This document shows positions 57,381 to 64,000 of a stretch of DNA of 64,000 nucleotides, piece after piece. Numbering within the stretch: position 1 is the stretch's first letter; the number at the start of each line of letters is the position of its first letter. The notes under the pieces were generated by a model that saw only the letters and a program-made list of their open reading frames with translations, made no database searches and had not been told where the DNA came from. The position numbers were made by a program, and so were the translations under genes. The stretch is from Streptomyces dysideae (GTDB taxonomy: Bacteria > Actinomycetota > Actinomycetes > Streptomycetales > Streptomycetaceae), in NCBI RefSeq assembly GCF_001514305.1, contig NZ_KQ949076.1, forward strand, positions 343,678 to 407,677. Reading direction: 5' to 3'.

Positions 57381-57550
57381 GGTAAGACGGGTCTTCGAAG
57401 TTAAGCGGTGCGCGAGAAGCGCTGGCGCGGAGCGGTGACTCGCGAGGATGTGACAACCGGCGCTGAAGTGTCACATCCTCGCTGGCGAAGGCCACAGAGG
57501 CAGGCACCGGCAAAGAGCCGCACCGCCTAACTTCGAAGACCCGGTAAGAC
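57381..57550. repeat. 8-bp target duplication GGTAAGAC flanking the MITE
   Basis: GGTAAGAC at 57381-57388 and again at 57543-57550 directly border the inverted repeats. An exact 8-bp direct repeat on both sides is the scar of a recent insertion. Confidence 0.9.
57389..57542. mobile_element. 154-bp MITE with 24-bp terminal inverted repeats
   Basis: Left end 57389-57412 and right end 57519-57542 are inverted repeats that begin GGGTCTTCGAAGTTA and end GCGGTGCG, with one mismatch (position 16). Inside, GCGAGGATGTGACA (57442-57455) and TGTCACATCCTCGC (57469-57482) form a second, perfect 14-bp inverted repeat around a 13-base loop. There is no coding capacity. Exact 8-bp repeats flank it. Eight-base duplications and GG..CTTCG-like ends are typical of ISL3-family transposons, so the element was probably mobilised by an ISL3 transposase not present in this window. 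Confidence 0.9.
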
Positions 57551-57564
57551 GCTCCCCAAAACGC

Positions 57565-57602
57565 GGTGCGGCCCCCGGAGATCGCTCCCCGGGGGCCGCA
57601 CC
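57565..57602 (-). terminator. Terminator of the second TagF-like gene
   Basis: GGTGCGGCCCCCGG / CCGGGGGCCGCACC, 14-bp perfect stem with a 10-base loop, 40 bases after the stop. Confidence 0.87.
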
Positions 57603-57641
57603 AATGAACTTGACGAGCGGTCAGCACGCCCTAGAACACCC

Positions 57642-59798
57642 TCACGCCGTCACGTCGTCCGAATCCTCGGCCGCCGTCACCCGCTGCCCGGGCACGACCG
57701 CCAGCTCGACCTCCTCGGCCTCCTCGGCCCCCTCGACCTCGTCGACGGCTCCGGCCGCCGCCGGTGACTCCTGGCCGGCGTTGCGCGTCTCGGCCTTGAG
57801 CGCGAGGCCGGCCACCGCGGTGTTGAACTGGACGAGGGACGTCGGCTCATCGGGACCCAGCAGGTACCGCTTGAGCTCCTTGCGGTCCCCCGCCAGCGGG
57901 TCCGCCGACGGGTCCCGTACGGCGTCCAGCAGGCCGCCCAGCTCGGCCGCGCCGTTGGACAGGATCACGGCGGCGCGCACCGCGGTGTTCTGCCGCTTGA
58001 ACTCCTCGACGCCCAGCTCGGCCGAGTCCGTCACCGCGTACGGCTTGCCGCTGGCGATGAAGTCGGAGACCACGCTGGAGATGTCGGAGACCATCGCGTC
58101 GGAGACGTTGAAGCAGTCGTACAGGCGCGGCTCGGCGCCGGTGATGACGCGGTGCTCCCAGGTGGGGAAGGAGCGCCAGTAAGCGTCGTTCCACTCGTTG
58201 CGAAGCCGGCCGATCTCCTCGTGCTTGGCGACGTCGACCAGACCGTCGCGGGTGGCCTCGGCCTCGTCACCCTTGTCGCCCGCCTTGCCGGACAGCTCGG
58301 CCAGGCGGGCCTCGATACGGGTCAGTTCGGCCTTGGCCTGCGCCTGGGCGGCGGCGTCGGGCTTGAAACGTGCGTCGGTGACACGCTCGGCGGCGGCCTG
58401 CTCGACCAGGGCGACGATCCGGCGGTGTGCGGCGCCGGCCTCCTTGCTGACGGTGCCGGTGAAGGGGTGCGGCTTGTACAGGACGCGGACCGGCGGGTCG
58501 GCCTGCACCAGCTGCCGCACGATGTTCTCGCCGGCGAGGACGATCGAGGTGTTGCCGGGGTTGCCGTCCCAGCCCTCCCAGGTCGGCGCGTAGAGCACGG
58601 TGGGGCTGTGTCCATCTGCGGCTCCGCCGCGGGGCCCCTCCGGCACGCCCTGCCAGGTCTGGATCGGCGCCAGCTGCGGGCGGCCGACCTCCACGATGTC
58701 GTCGTCGCGGACGCCGACGTCGGCGATGGCGTACCGGTCGCGGCCCGCGCGTCCGGCGGTCCACACCTCGTCGTAGACCTTGCTGAACGGGTTGACGCTG
58801 GCCAGCTTGTCGCTGTCGCCGTGGCCGATGAAGACGTGCTTCATGGTCGGGACGCGCAGCAGGTGGATGTTCTTGCCGACGTTCGCGGCGTACAGCGCGA
58901 CACGCACCGTGGACAGGTCCATGTTCATCAGGTGCACCCCTCCGGGCACGCAGATGACGGGGACCGTGGTGGGCGCCATGTTGTTCAGGATGGCGCGCTC
59001 ACGCAGGATGATCAGCGGCTTGGAGTCCAGCTGCTCCATGGTCTCCAGCCACATGTTGACCTGGTACGCGGAGTCCTTGGAGCCGGAGAAGTACAGCACC
59101 GTCTCGGGCCGGTACCCGGCCAGCCAGTCGTCCACGGCGGCCAGCACGGTCTCCGCGTTCGGCGGGGTCTTGCGGCCCCGGACGTACGGCATGAGTGCGA
59201 GGACGTACAGGCTGCTCAGGGCGATGGTGACGCCGATCCCGACGAACCCGGCGACGGCGGACTCGGTGGCCGCGGAGACCAGGATGCCGACGACGGCCGC
59301 GAGGTCGAGGTGGAGCATCTTCTCGGCGGAGCGGCTGAGCAGCCCGCGCGCCGGGGCGTCCGGGATGCGGATGCGCGAGGCCAGGTCGACGTTGCGGGTG
59401 GCGACCGGCATCCGGCGGCGGTTGCGGATCAGGGTGACCAGCGCGCCGTGCGGGGCCTGGAGGCCGTAGAAGGCGATGAAGCAGGCGATCGCCCCGTAGT
59501 AGATCAGGTCGTCCGCGAGGGCGAGGCGGGCCAGCAGCAGGATGAGGAGCAGCTGCCGGATCAGGAAGCGGATCGACAGACCGGCCCGCACCTTGCTCAG
59601 GCGGTTGACGAGATAGCTGCTTCTGCGGTGCAGATAGTGGTCCGCCAGGTACGTCACGGCGGCCGCGGCCGCGAAGGCGGTGACGCTCGGGACGAGCGCG
59701 GCCAGCATGAGCGCCGGGTAGCCCAGCAGCATGAGGGCCGCCGCGGCCAGCTCGGCCGCGCTGCCCACCCGGGCGACGCGAATAGCGGTGGATATCAC
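57642..59798 (-). CDS. Second CDP-polyol phosphotransferase (TagF/TarL-like), paralogue
   Basis: A 718-residue protein that parallels 45630-47723 throughout. Hydrophobic N-terminal helices (ALMLLGYPALMLAALVPSV, LLLILLLARLAL, IALSSLYVLAL) precede the TagF-type catalytic half: VFIGHGDSDKLASVNPFSK, VLYAPTWEGWDGNPGNTS, VLYKPHPFTG, MVSDISSVVSDFIAS. The last 60 residues are a Glu/Ala-rich disordered tail. An extra 11 or so residues before VLYAPTW (GGAADGHSP) coincide with the palindromic core TGCGGCTCCGCCGCG at 58617-58631, possibly an in-frame repeat insertion. With the cytidylyltransferase gene upstream it could polymerise ribitol- or glycerol-phosphate. Confidence 0.87.
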   Translation of the reverse strand: MISTAIRVARVGSAAELAAAALMLLGYPALMLAALVPSVTAFAAAAAVTYLADHYLHRRSSYLVNRLSKVRAGLSIRFLIRQLLLILLLARLALADDLIYYGAIACFIAFYGLQAPHGALVTLIRNRRRMPVATRNVDLASRIRIPDAPARGLLSRSAEKMLHLDLAAVVGILVSAATESAVAGFVGIGVTIALSSLYVLALMPYVRGRKTPPNAETVLAAVDDWLAGYRPETVLYFSGSKDSAYQVNMWLETMEQLDSKPLIILRERAILNNMAPTTVPVICVPGGVHLMNMDLSTVRVALYAANVGKNIHLLRVPTMKHVFIGHGDSDKLASVNPFSKVYDEVWTAGRAGRDRYAIADVGVRDDDIVEVGRPQLAPIQTWQGVPEGPRGGAADGHSPTVLYAPTWEGWDGNPGNTSIVLAGENIVRQLVQADPPVRVLYKPHPFTGTVSKEAGAAHRRIVALVEQAAAERVTDARFKPDAAAQAQAKAELTRIEARLAELSGKAGDKGDEAEATRDGLVDVAKHEEIGRLRNEWNDAYWRSFPTWEHRVITGAEPRLYDCFNVSDAMVSDISSVVSDFIASGKPYAVTDSAELGVEEFKRQNTAVRAAVILSNGAAELGGLLDAVRDPSADPLAGDRKELKRYLLGPDEPTSLVQFNTAVAGLALKAETRNAGQESPAAAGAVDEVEGAEEAEEVELAVVPGQRVTAAEDSDDVTA

Positions 59799-59914
59799 GG
59801 AGAAACCTGCTCTGGGGAGGGGCCGGTCTGAGGAGCGAAGACTCAGGCCCCTGTGAATTCTTCGTGAATGAAGAATCGCAGAGGCCTGAATTCCGTAAGG
59901 CTATTAACTGTTGA

Positions 59915-61414
59915 TTATGCCACGCCGTCCTGGCGGTCCAGGACACTGGCCAGTGCCGCCTCGAAACCGGACGCCTGGCCCGCGGAGGCCGTCGGGTCCT
60001 GCTGGCGCACGTCGATGACATGGCCGGTCAGCTCGGACAGCAGCACGTCCAGCGAGGTGCGGGCGACCGCCTCCGAGGACAGCAGCGTGCCCGAGGGCTC
60101 CTGGCCGAAGGCCTTGGTGCGCATCGGGGTGGCGGTGCGCTCCGGGTTGATGCAGTTGACGCGGATGCCCTCACCGGCCCACTCGTCGGACAGGGCCTGG
60201 GTGAGGTTCACCATGGCGGCCTTGGTCGAGGAGTACAGGCTGTACTCGGCGCGGCCGCGGGTGTAGCTGCTGGAGGTGTACAGCAGCAACTGGCCCTTGG
60301 TCTCGGCGAGGTACTTGTACGAGGAGCGCGCGATCTGCACCGGGGCGAGGTAGTTGACCTTCAGCGCCTCCTCGATGGTGGCGTTGTCGGTCTCGGCGAG
60401 CTTGCCGATGCGCAGCACACCGGCGGTGTTGACGACGTAGTCGATGCGGCCGGTCTCGGCGTACGCCTTGGACAGCGCGTCGTCGACCTCCTCCGGGTTC
60501 TCGACGTGCGTGCCGGTGGTGGAGCGGCCCAGCGCGTACACCGTGGCGCCGTAGGACCCGGCGAGTTCGGCGATGTCCTTGCCGATGCCGTACGAGCCGC
60601 CGAAGACGACGATGGTCTTGCCGGTCAGCAGCTCGCGGTAGGCCTCCTCGGAGACCTGCTCGGGCGCGGCGGTGGAGGCCAGCTGGAACAGCTTGTCGGC
60701 GATGAAGACGTCGACGGGCTGGGTGACCTTCATGTTGTACTCGTCGCCCGCGACGACGTGGATCGGCACGTCCGGCAGGTACTTGAGCACGACCGAGCAG
60801 TCGTCCGTCGCCTGGAAGTTGGGGTCACCGGCCGCGACCTCGTAGGCGCGGCGGATCGTGGACAGCTTGAAGGCCTGCGGGGTCTGGCCGCGGCGCAGCC
60901 TGGAGCGGTCCGGGATCTCGGTGATGAACTCGCCGTCGCCGCCGTGCGTGCGGGTCACGATGATGGTGTCCGCGGACGGGATGGCGACGTCGACGGCCTG
61001 GTAGCGCTCCAGCGCGGTCACGCAGTCGTCGATGACGCGCTGTGACAGCAGGGGGCGTACGGCGTCGTGGAACAGGACCTTGCGGTCCTCGCCCTCTGCC
61101 AGGCCCTCACCGAGGGCGGCGATGGCGCGCTCGGTGGTTTCGTTGCGGGTGGCGCCGCCCTCGATGATCTTCGTGACCTTCTGGAAACCGGCCTTGGCGA
61201 CGATCTTCTCGATGTCCGGAACGTAGCCCGGCGCCATCAGGACGATGACGTCGTCGATCGAGTCGGCGTTCTCGAAGGTGGTCAGGGTGTGCTCGATGAC
61301 TGCCTTGCCGGCGATCTTCAGCAGCTGCTTGGGGATCGAGAGACCCACGCGCTGGCCGGTGCCACCGGCCAGGATCACTGCGGTGGTACGGGGCTTGGCT
61401 ATGTGCTGGGACAC
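59915..61414 (-). CDS. Fused cytidylyltransferase-SDR protein (CDP-ribitol synthase-like)
   Basis: A 499-residue fusion. Residues about 10-240 match IspD/TarI-type cytidylyltransferases (VILAGGTGQRVGLSIPKQLL, HDAVRPLL, GDEYNMKVTQPVDVFIADKL). Residues about 270-480 are a short-chain dehydrogenase (VVFGGSYGIGKDIAELAG, NTAGVLRIGKL, YSLYSSTKAAM with the YxxxK pair, GIRVNCINPERT). The same fusion in Haemophilus influenzae type b (Bcs1/Acs1) reduces ribulose-5-phosphate and makes CDP-ribitol. Start GTG at 61414 (SQHIAKPRTT). It lies 117 bases upstream of the second TagF-like gene in the same direction, so both should form one transcript. Confidence 0.9.
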   Translation of the reverse strand: MSQHIAKPRTTAVILAGGTGQRVGLSIPKQLLKIAGKAVIEHTLTTFENADSIDDVIVLMAPGYVPDIEKIVAKAGFQKVTKIIEGGATRNETTERAIAALGEGLAEGEDRKVLFHDAVRPLLSQRVIDDCVTALERYQAVDVAIPSADTIIVTRTHGGDGEFITEIPDRSRLRRGQTPQAFKLSTIRRAYEVAAGDPNFQATDDCSVVLKYLPDVPIHVVAGDEYNMKVTQPVDVFIADKLFQLASTAAPEQVSEEAYRELLTGKTIVVFGGSYGIGKDIAELAGSYGATVYALGRSTTGTHVENPEEVDDALSKAYAETGRIDYVVNTAGVLRIGKLAETDNATIEEALKVNYLAPVQIARSSYKYLAETKGQLLLYTSSSYTRGRAEYSLYSSTKAAMVNLTQALSDEWAGEGIRVNCINPERTATPMRTKAFGQEPSGTLLSSEAVARTSLDVLLSELTGHVIDVRQQDPTASAGQASGFEAALASVLDRQDGVA

Positions 61415-61598
61415 AGGTGACCTACCTTGGGGCGACAGGGAACTTGGAAATGGTCCCACTTGTGGTTACCGCAGTGCAAGGTGAGCGCCGCCCACCGCAT
61501 ATGTGCGCGCAACCTGTCATTCACCTTGCACTCCTGGTGATTGACGGAGAGCCTCCGTACACACTCGTGGAATTGCTGTGAGTAACTGCACAGCTCTC

Positions 61599-62789
61599 TC
61601 AGCGCCGCCGCAGCCTCTTCAGACAACGGTGGCACAGCACCTTCACCAGTTCCTTGGACGATGTCTGGTGCACCGTACGCGTCTTGGCCGACGCGGTGTG
61701 CCGGATCGGCGCGGCGGCGGCCGCGGCGAGCGCCCCGTACAATGCGTGAGCGGCCACCTCGGGGGCGATGACCGGCTTCGCGGCCGTCCGCTCCGGCGGC
61801 TTCGGTACGGCGGACAGCAGCGTGGGATCGCCGAGGACCCGGACGCCCATCGTCCCGATCCGGCCGGCCATCTCGGCGCCGATCTCGGCGGCGGCCTCGA
61901 CGGCCCACTGTGGGGTGGAAATCTTCACGTCGTCGGGACCGGGGGTGCACGCGTTCTTCATATGCATCACGGCGCCGTATCGGACGAGCTGCGAATAAAG
62001 CTCTTCCGGGAGTTCGCTGGCGCGGAATTCCTTATTAAGATTCCGCAGCATTTCGGTCTCGGCCAGAGTAAGGGATCGATTCGCCGTGTCCGGAACGGGC
62101 TGCAGGAGATCTGCGGGCAGTCCGAGAAGCGCCTCGAAGGTGCGCATCAGGCCGCCCTTGTCGCGGTCGTCGACCACCACGACGGTGACCCGCTCCGGTC
62201 CGGCCACCCGGGCCCATCGCTCCACCAGCCGGTCGTGCCGGTGCCGACGCCAGAAGCTGGGGTTGGGCTTCTCGTACGGCGGCTTCTTGAGCATGTGCCG
62301 CAGCCAGTCCTCGTAGCCCATGCGCAGGCCGTTCTGCACGTACTGCTGCCACTGCGAGGGCATGATCCGCGCGAGCGGGCGCAGGGTGACCAGGACGTGC
62401 ACGCGGTCGCCGCCGAGCTGCTCGACGATCCGCCCGATGGTCTCGTCGTCGGGGGCGTCGGCGAAGAACTCGCTGCTGATCACCGAGGTGCGCCCGCCGG
62501 TGGCGTGCACCTGGTCGAGCAGCCGCTCCCAGTGCCGCTCGGTCGGCTCCGTGTTGCCCATCATGCCGGGGCGGGCGCAGGCGGCCAGCACCGCTTCCAT
62601 GGGGTGGCGGGTGGTGGCCGGGAAGTCCACGCCGTGCCGGGCCATCTCCTCCTTGGCGGCGAACAGCGCGCCCTGGATGGAGGTGGTCCCGGTCTTGTGC
62701 GGGCCGATGTGCAGCAGCCGGGTCCCGGCGGGCAGCGGAGTGAGCGCTCCCGTCACCGGAACCTCATCTCTCGTACAGTCCGTCTCCAT
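61599..62789 (-). CDS. Sulfotransferase-like protein
   Basis: A 396-residue protein with the 5'-phosphosulfate-binding loop near the N-terminus (LLHIGPHKTGTTSIQGAL, about 25-42), the usual PAPS-sulfotransferase signature, and the 3'-phosphate strand-turn later (VHVLVTLRPLARIMPSQW). Two adjacent Pro-rich Lys/Arg sequences (MLKKPPYEKPNPSFWRRH) could bind an acidic polymer. It is upstream of the cytidylyltransferase gene in the same orientation. Sulfation of a wall glycopolymer would be unusual; transfer to another group is equally possible. The ATG at 62789 has no convincing ribosome-binding site. Confidence 0.75.
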   Translation of the reverse strand: METDCTRDEVPVTGALTPLPAGTRLLHIGPHKTGTTSIQGALFAAKEEMARHGVDFPATTRHPMEAVLAACARPGMMGNTEPTERHWERLLDQVHATGGRTSVISSEFFADAPDDETIGRIVEQLGGDRVHVLVTLRPLARIMPSQWQQYVQNGLRMGYEDWLRHMLKKPPYEKPNPSFWRRHRHDRLVERWARVAGPERVTVVVVDDRDKGGLMRTFEALLGLPADLLQPVPDTANRSLTLAETEMLRNLNKEFRASELPEELYSQLVRYGAVMHMKNACTPGPDDVKISTPQWAVEAAAEIGAEMAGRIGTMGVRVLGDPTLLSAVPKPPERTAAKPVIAPEVAAHALYGALAAAAAAPIRHTASAKTRTVHQTSSKELVKVLCHRCLKRLRRR

Positions 62790-62833
62790 GGTCAAGGGAC
62801 GGTAATAGACGTTCCTGAGACTGGGCTGAGAGA

Positions 62834-62861
62834 GGCCCGGGACGGTGATGAGTCCCAGGCC
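62834..62861 (-). terminator. Terminator of phoD
   Basis: GGCCCGGGAC / GTCCCAGGCC, 10-bp stem (one mismatch that becomes G-U in the minus-strand RNA) with an 8-base loop, just after the stop. Confidence 0.7.
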
Positions 62862-62871
62862 CCGGCAGGTG

Positions 62872-64000
62872 TCACACGAGTTCCACGCCCGGCCTGCCCG
62901 CCTCCACCCGCAACCGGGCCAGCGTGCTCGGCGTCGACGTCTGCTGCCGCACCGTGTCGACGATCCTGACCTGCGCGTCGATGCCGTCGCGGTCGATGTC
63001 GAAGAGATGGTAGCCGCGGTGGGCGTCGATCAGCTTCCAGTGCGGGTTGTCCGGGATGCGCGGGTCCCACTCGGCGTGGAAGGCGGCCTGGTCCTGGTCG
63101 CCGTTGGCGGCGATGGACGTGCCGACGAACTCGGCGCCGACGACCGCGGAGTCGGGGTCGGCGAAGTCGTCCTTGAGGTCGCTGATCATCGTCAGATGGC
63201 GGTCGCCGGTGAACACGACCGGGTTGCGGACATGCTTCAACTCGTCCATGAGGGCGTTGCGTTCGGCCTGGTAGCCGTCCCAGGCGTCGTAGAACCAGAG
63301 CTTGCCGGGGCCGACCTGGAGATCGGTCTCGGCCATCATGATCTGCGAGCCGACCAGGTTCCAGCGGGCCGGCGAGTCGTGCAGCCCGTCGACCAGCCAC
63401 TGACGCTGCTCGGCGCCGAGCATGGTGCGCGCGGGGTCGTTGGCGCCCTCGGGGGTGGTCGCCTGGTCGGTGCGGAACTGCCGGGTGTCCAGCACGCTGA
63501 GCCGGGCCAGCCGGCCGAACTCCAGGCGGCGGTACATCTGGATGTGCGGGCCGTTCGGGATCGCGCTCGCCCGGACCGGCATGTGCTCGTAGTACGCCTG
63601 GTAGGCCGCGGTGAGCCGGGCCACGAAGGCGTCGTGCGGCTGCTTGCCGGGGTCCTGGGGGATGTCGCCGGCGAAGTCGTTGTCAACCTCGTGGTCGTCG
63701 AAGGTGACCACGAAGGGCGCGTTCGCGTGCATCGCCGCGAGGTCCGGGTCGGTGCGGTACTGGGCGTGGCGGTTGCGGTACTGGACCAGGCTGTACGGCT
63801 CCCCGGTGCCCTCGTGGCGGCGCAGGGCGGTCGCCGAGGGCGAGGACTCGTAGATGTAGTCGCCGACGAACAGCACGAAGTCGGGGTCCTGGGCCAGCAT
63901 GTCGGCGTACGGCGTGAAGTAGCCGTGCTGCCAGTTCTGGCAGGACGCCAGCGCCATCCGCAGCCGGCCGCCCTGGGGCGCGGTGCGGGTGCGGCCGGTG
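62872..64000 (-). CDS. phoD: PhoD-type alkaline phosphatase/phosphodiesterase (5' part missing)
   Basis: The visible C-terminal 376 residues are the PhoD catalytic domain: ALASCQNWQHGYFTPYADML, DFVLFVGDYIYES (metal-binding Asp), TFDDHEVDNDF (two Asp and His), SQIMMAETDL and VVFTGDRHLTM (Asp/His). The reading frame stays open to the right edge, so the signal peptide and N-terminal domain lie outside the window. PhoD enzymes are secreted through Tat and use Fe and Ca. In Bacillus PhoD is a wall-teichoic-acid phosphodiesterase, which makes its place beside teichoic-acid-like genes interesting. Confidence 0.92.
   Translation of the reverse strand, partial: TGRTRTAPQGGRLRMALASCQNWQHGYFTPYADMLAQDPDFVLFVGDYIYESSPSATALRRHEGTGEPYSLVQYRNRHAQYRTDPDLAAMHANAPFVVTFDDHEVDNDFAGDIPQDPGKQPHDAFVARLTAAYQAYYEHMPVRASAIPNGPHIQMYRRLEFGRLARLSVLDTRQFRTDQATTPEGANDPARTMLGAEQRQWLVDGLHDSPARWNLVGSQIMMAETDLQVGPGKLWFYDAWDGYQAERNALMDELKHVRNPVVFTGDRHLTMISDLKDDFADPDSAVVGAEFVGTSIAANGDQDQAAFHAEWDPRIPDNPHWKLIDAHRGYHLFDIDRDGIDAQVRIVDTVRQQTSTPSTLARLRVEAGRPGVELV

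Noticed and set aside
57390..57545. Strong terminator instead of a MITE
   Set aside because: The 24-bp repeats are 154 bp apart with exact 8-bp target duplications, which is diagnostic of an insertion; the true terminator is at 57565-57602.

Overview
This is 64 kb of high-GC actinobacterial chromosome, almost certainly from a Streptomyces species. The evidence is the codon use (strong GC at third positions, many GTG starts), hallmark genes in Streptomyces order (hrcA-dnaJ2, hemW, lepA/rpsT, holA-comEC-comEA, leuS, nadD-LCP-rsfS-gpm, proA/proB), hairpin terminators without U-tracts, and Streptomyces-type interspersed palindromes.

Layout. (1) 1-8.0 kb: heat-shock pair hrcA-dnaJ2 under a perfect CIRCE operator, an MBL-fold hydrolase, a DUF3097 protein, a Uma2-type nuclease, hemW and a large SpoIIE-type phosphatase. 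(2) 8.0-10.9 kb: a scar. A multi-HAMP hybrid histidine kinase gene carries two frameshifts and is cut off by a decayed IS200/IS605-type element, which has itself been hit by a small palindrome and carries what looks like one end of an ISL3-type element. (3) 10.9-27.1 kb: core genes, namely an acyl-CoA synthetase, lepA diverging from rpsT, an NTF2-like protein, the holA...nat-comEC-comEA run, degV, a membrane-anchored coiled-coil protein and leuS. leuS is preceded by a 12-codon leader peptide with three Leu codons and a U-tailed attenuator hairpin. (4) 27.1-32.6 kb: a translationally coupled cytochrome-b-like / NuoF-ferredoxin electron-transfer module, then two identical tRNA-Ala(GGC) genes flanking two coupled zinc-ribbon microproteins, then gpm and rsfS. 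(5) 32.6-43.9 kb: a divergent LytR-CpsA-Psr (LCP) protein, nadD, a TnpB-related protein in a roughly 2 kb insertion that truncates a small membrane-protein gene, an M48 protease, two single-pass membrane proteins sharing a cytosolic motif, and proA/proB. (6) 44-64 kb: a cell-wall glycopolymer island with a polysaccharide-pyruvyl-transferase-like protein, two TagF/TagB-type polymerases with hydrophobic N-termini, a family-2 glycosyltransferase, a fused cytidylyltransferase-reductase (CDP-ribitol-synthase architecture), a sulfotransferase-like protein and a PhoD phosphatase running off the right edge. Inside the island lie a 2159-residue secreted RHS/YD-repeat protein with a small membrane protein downstream, a secreted PLD-fold protein, and an intact 154-bp MITE with 24-bp inverted repeats and an 8-bp target duplication.

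How it fits together. Much of the right half can be read as one wall-polymer system: precursor (CDP-ribitol-like) synthesis, polymerisation, decoration (pyruvate, possibly sulfate), attachment by the LCP protein and turnover by a PhoD-type phosphodiesterase. Two membrane proteins near proA resemble S. coelicolor genes reported (from memory) to work in spore-wall/polydiglycosylphosphate synthesis. All functional assignments are from motifs read by eye; no database search was possible.
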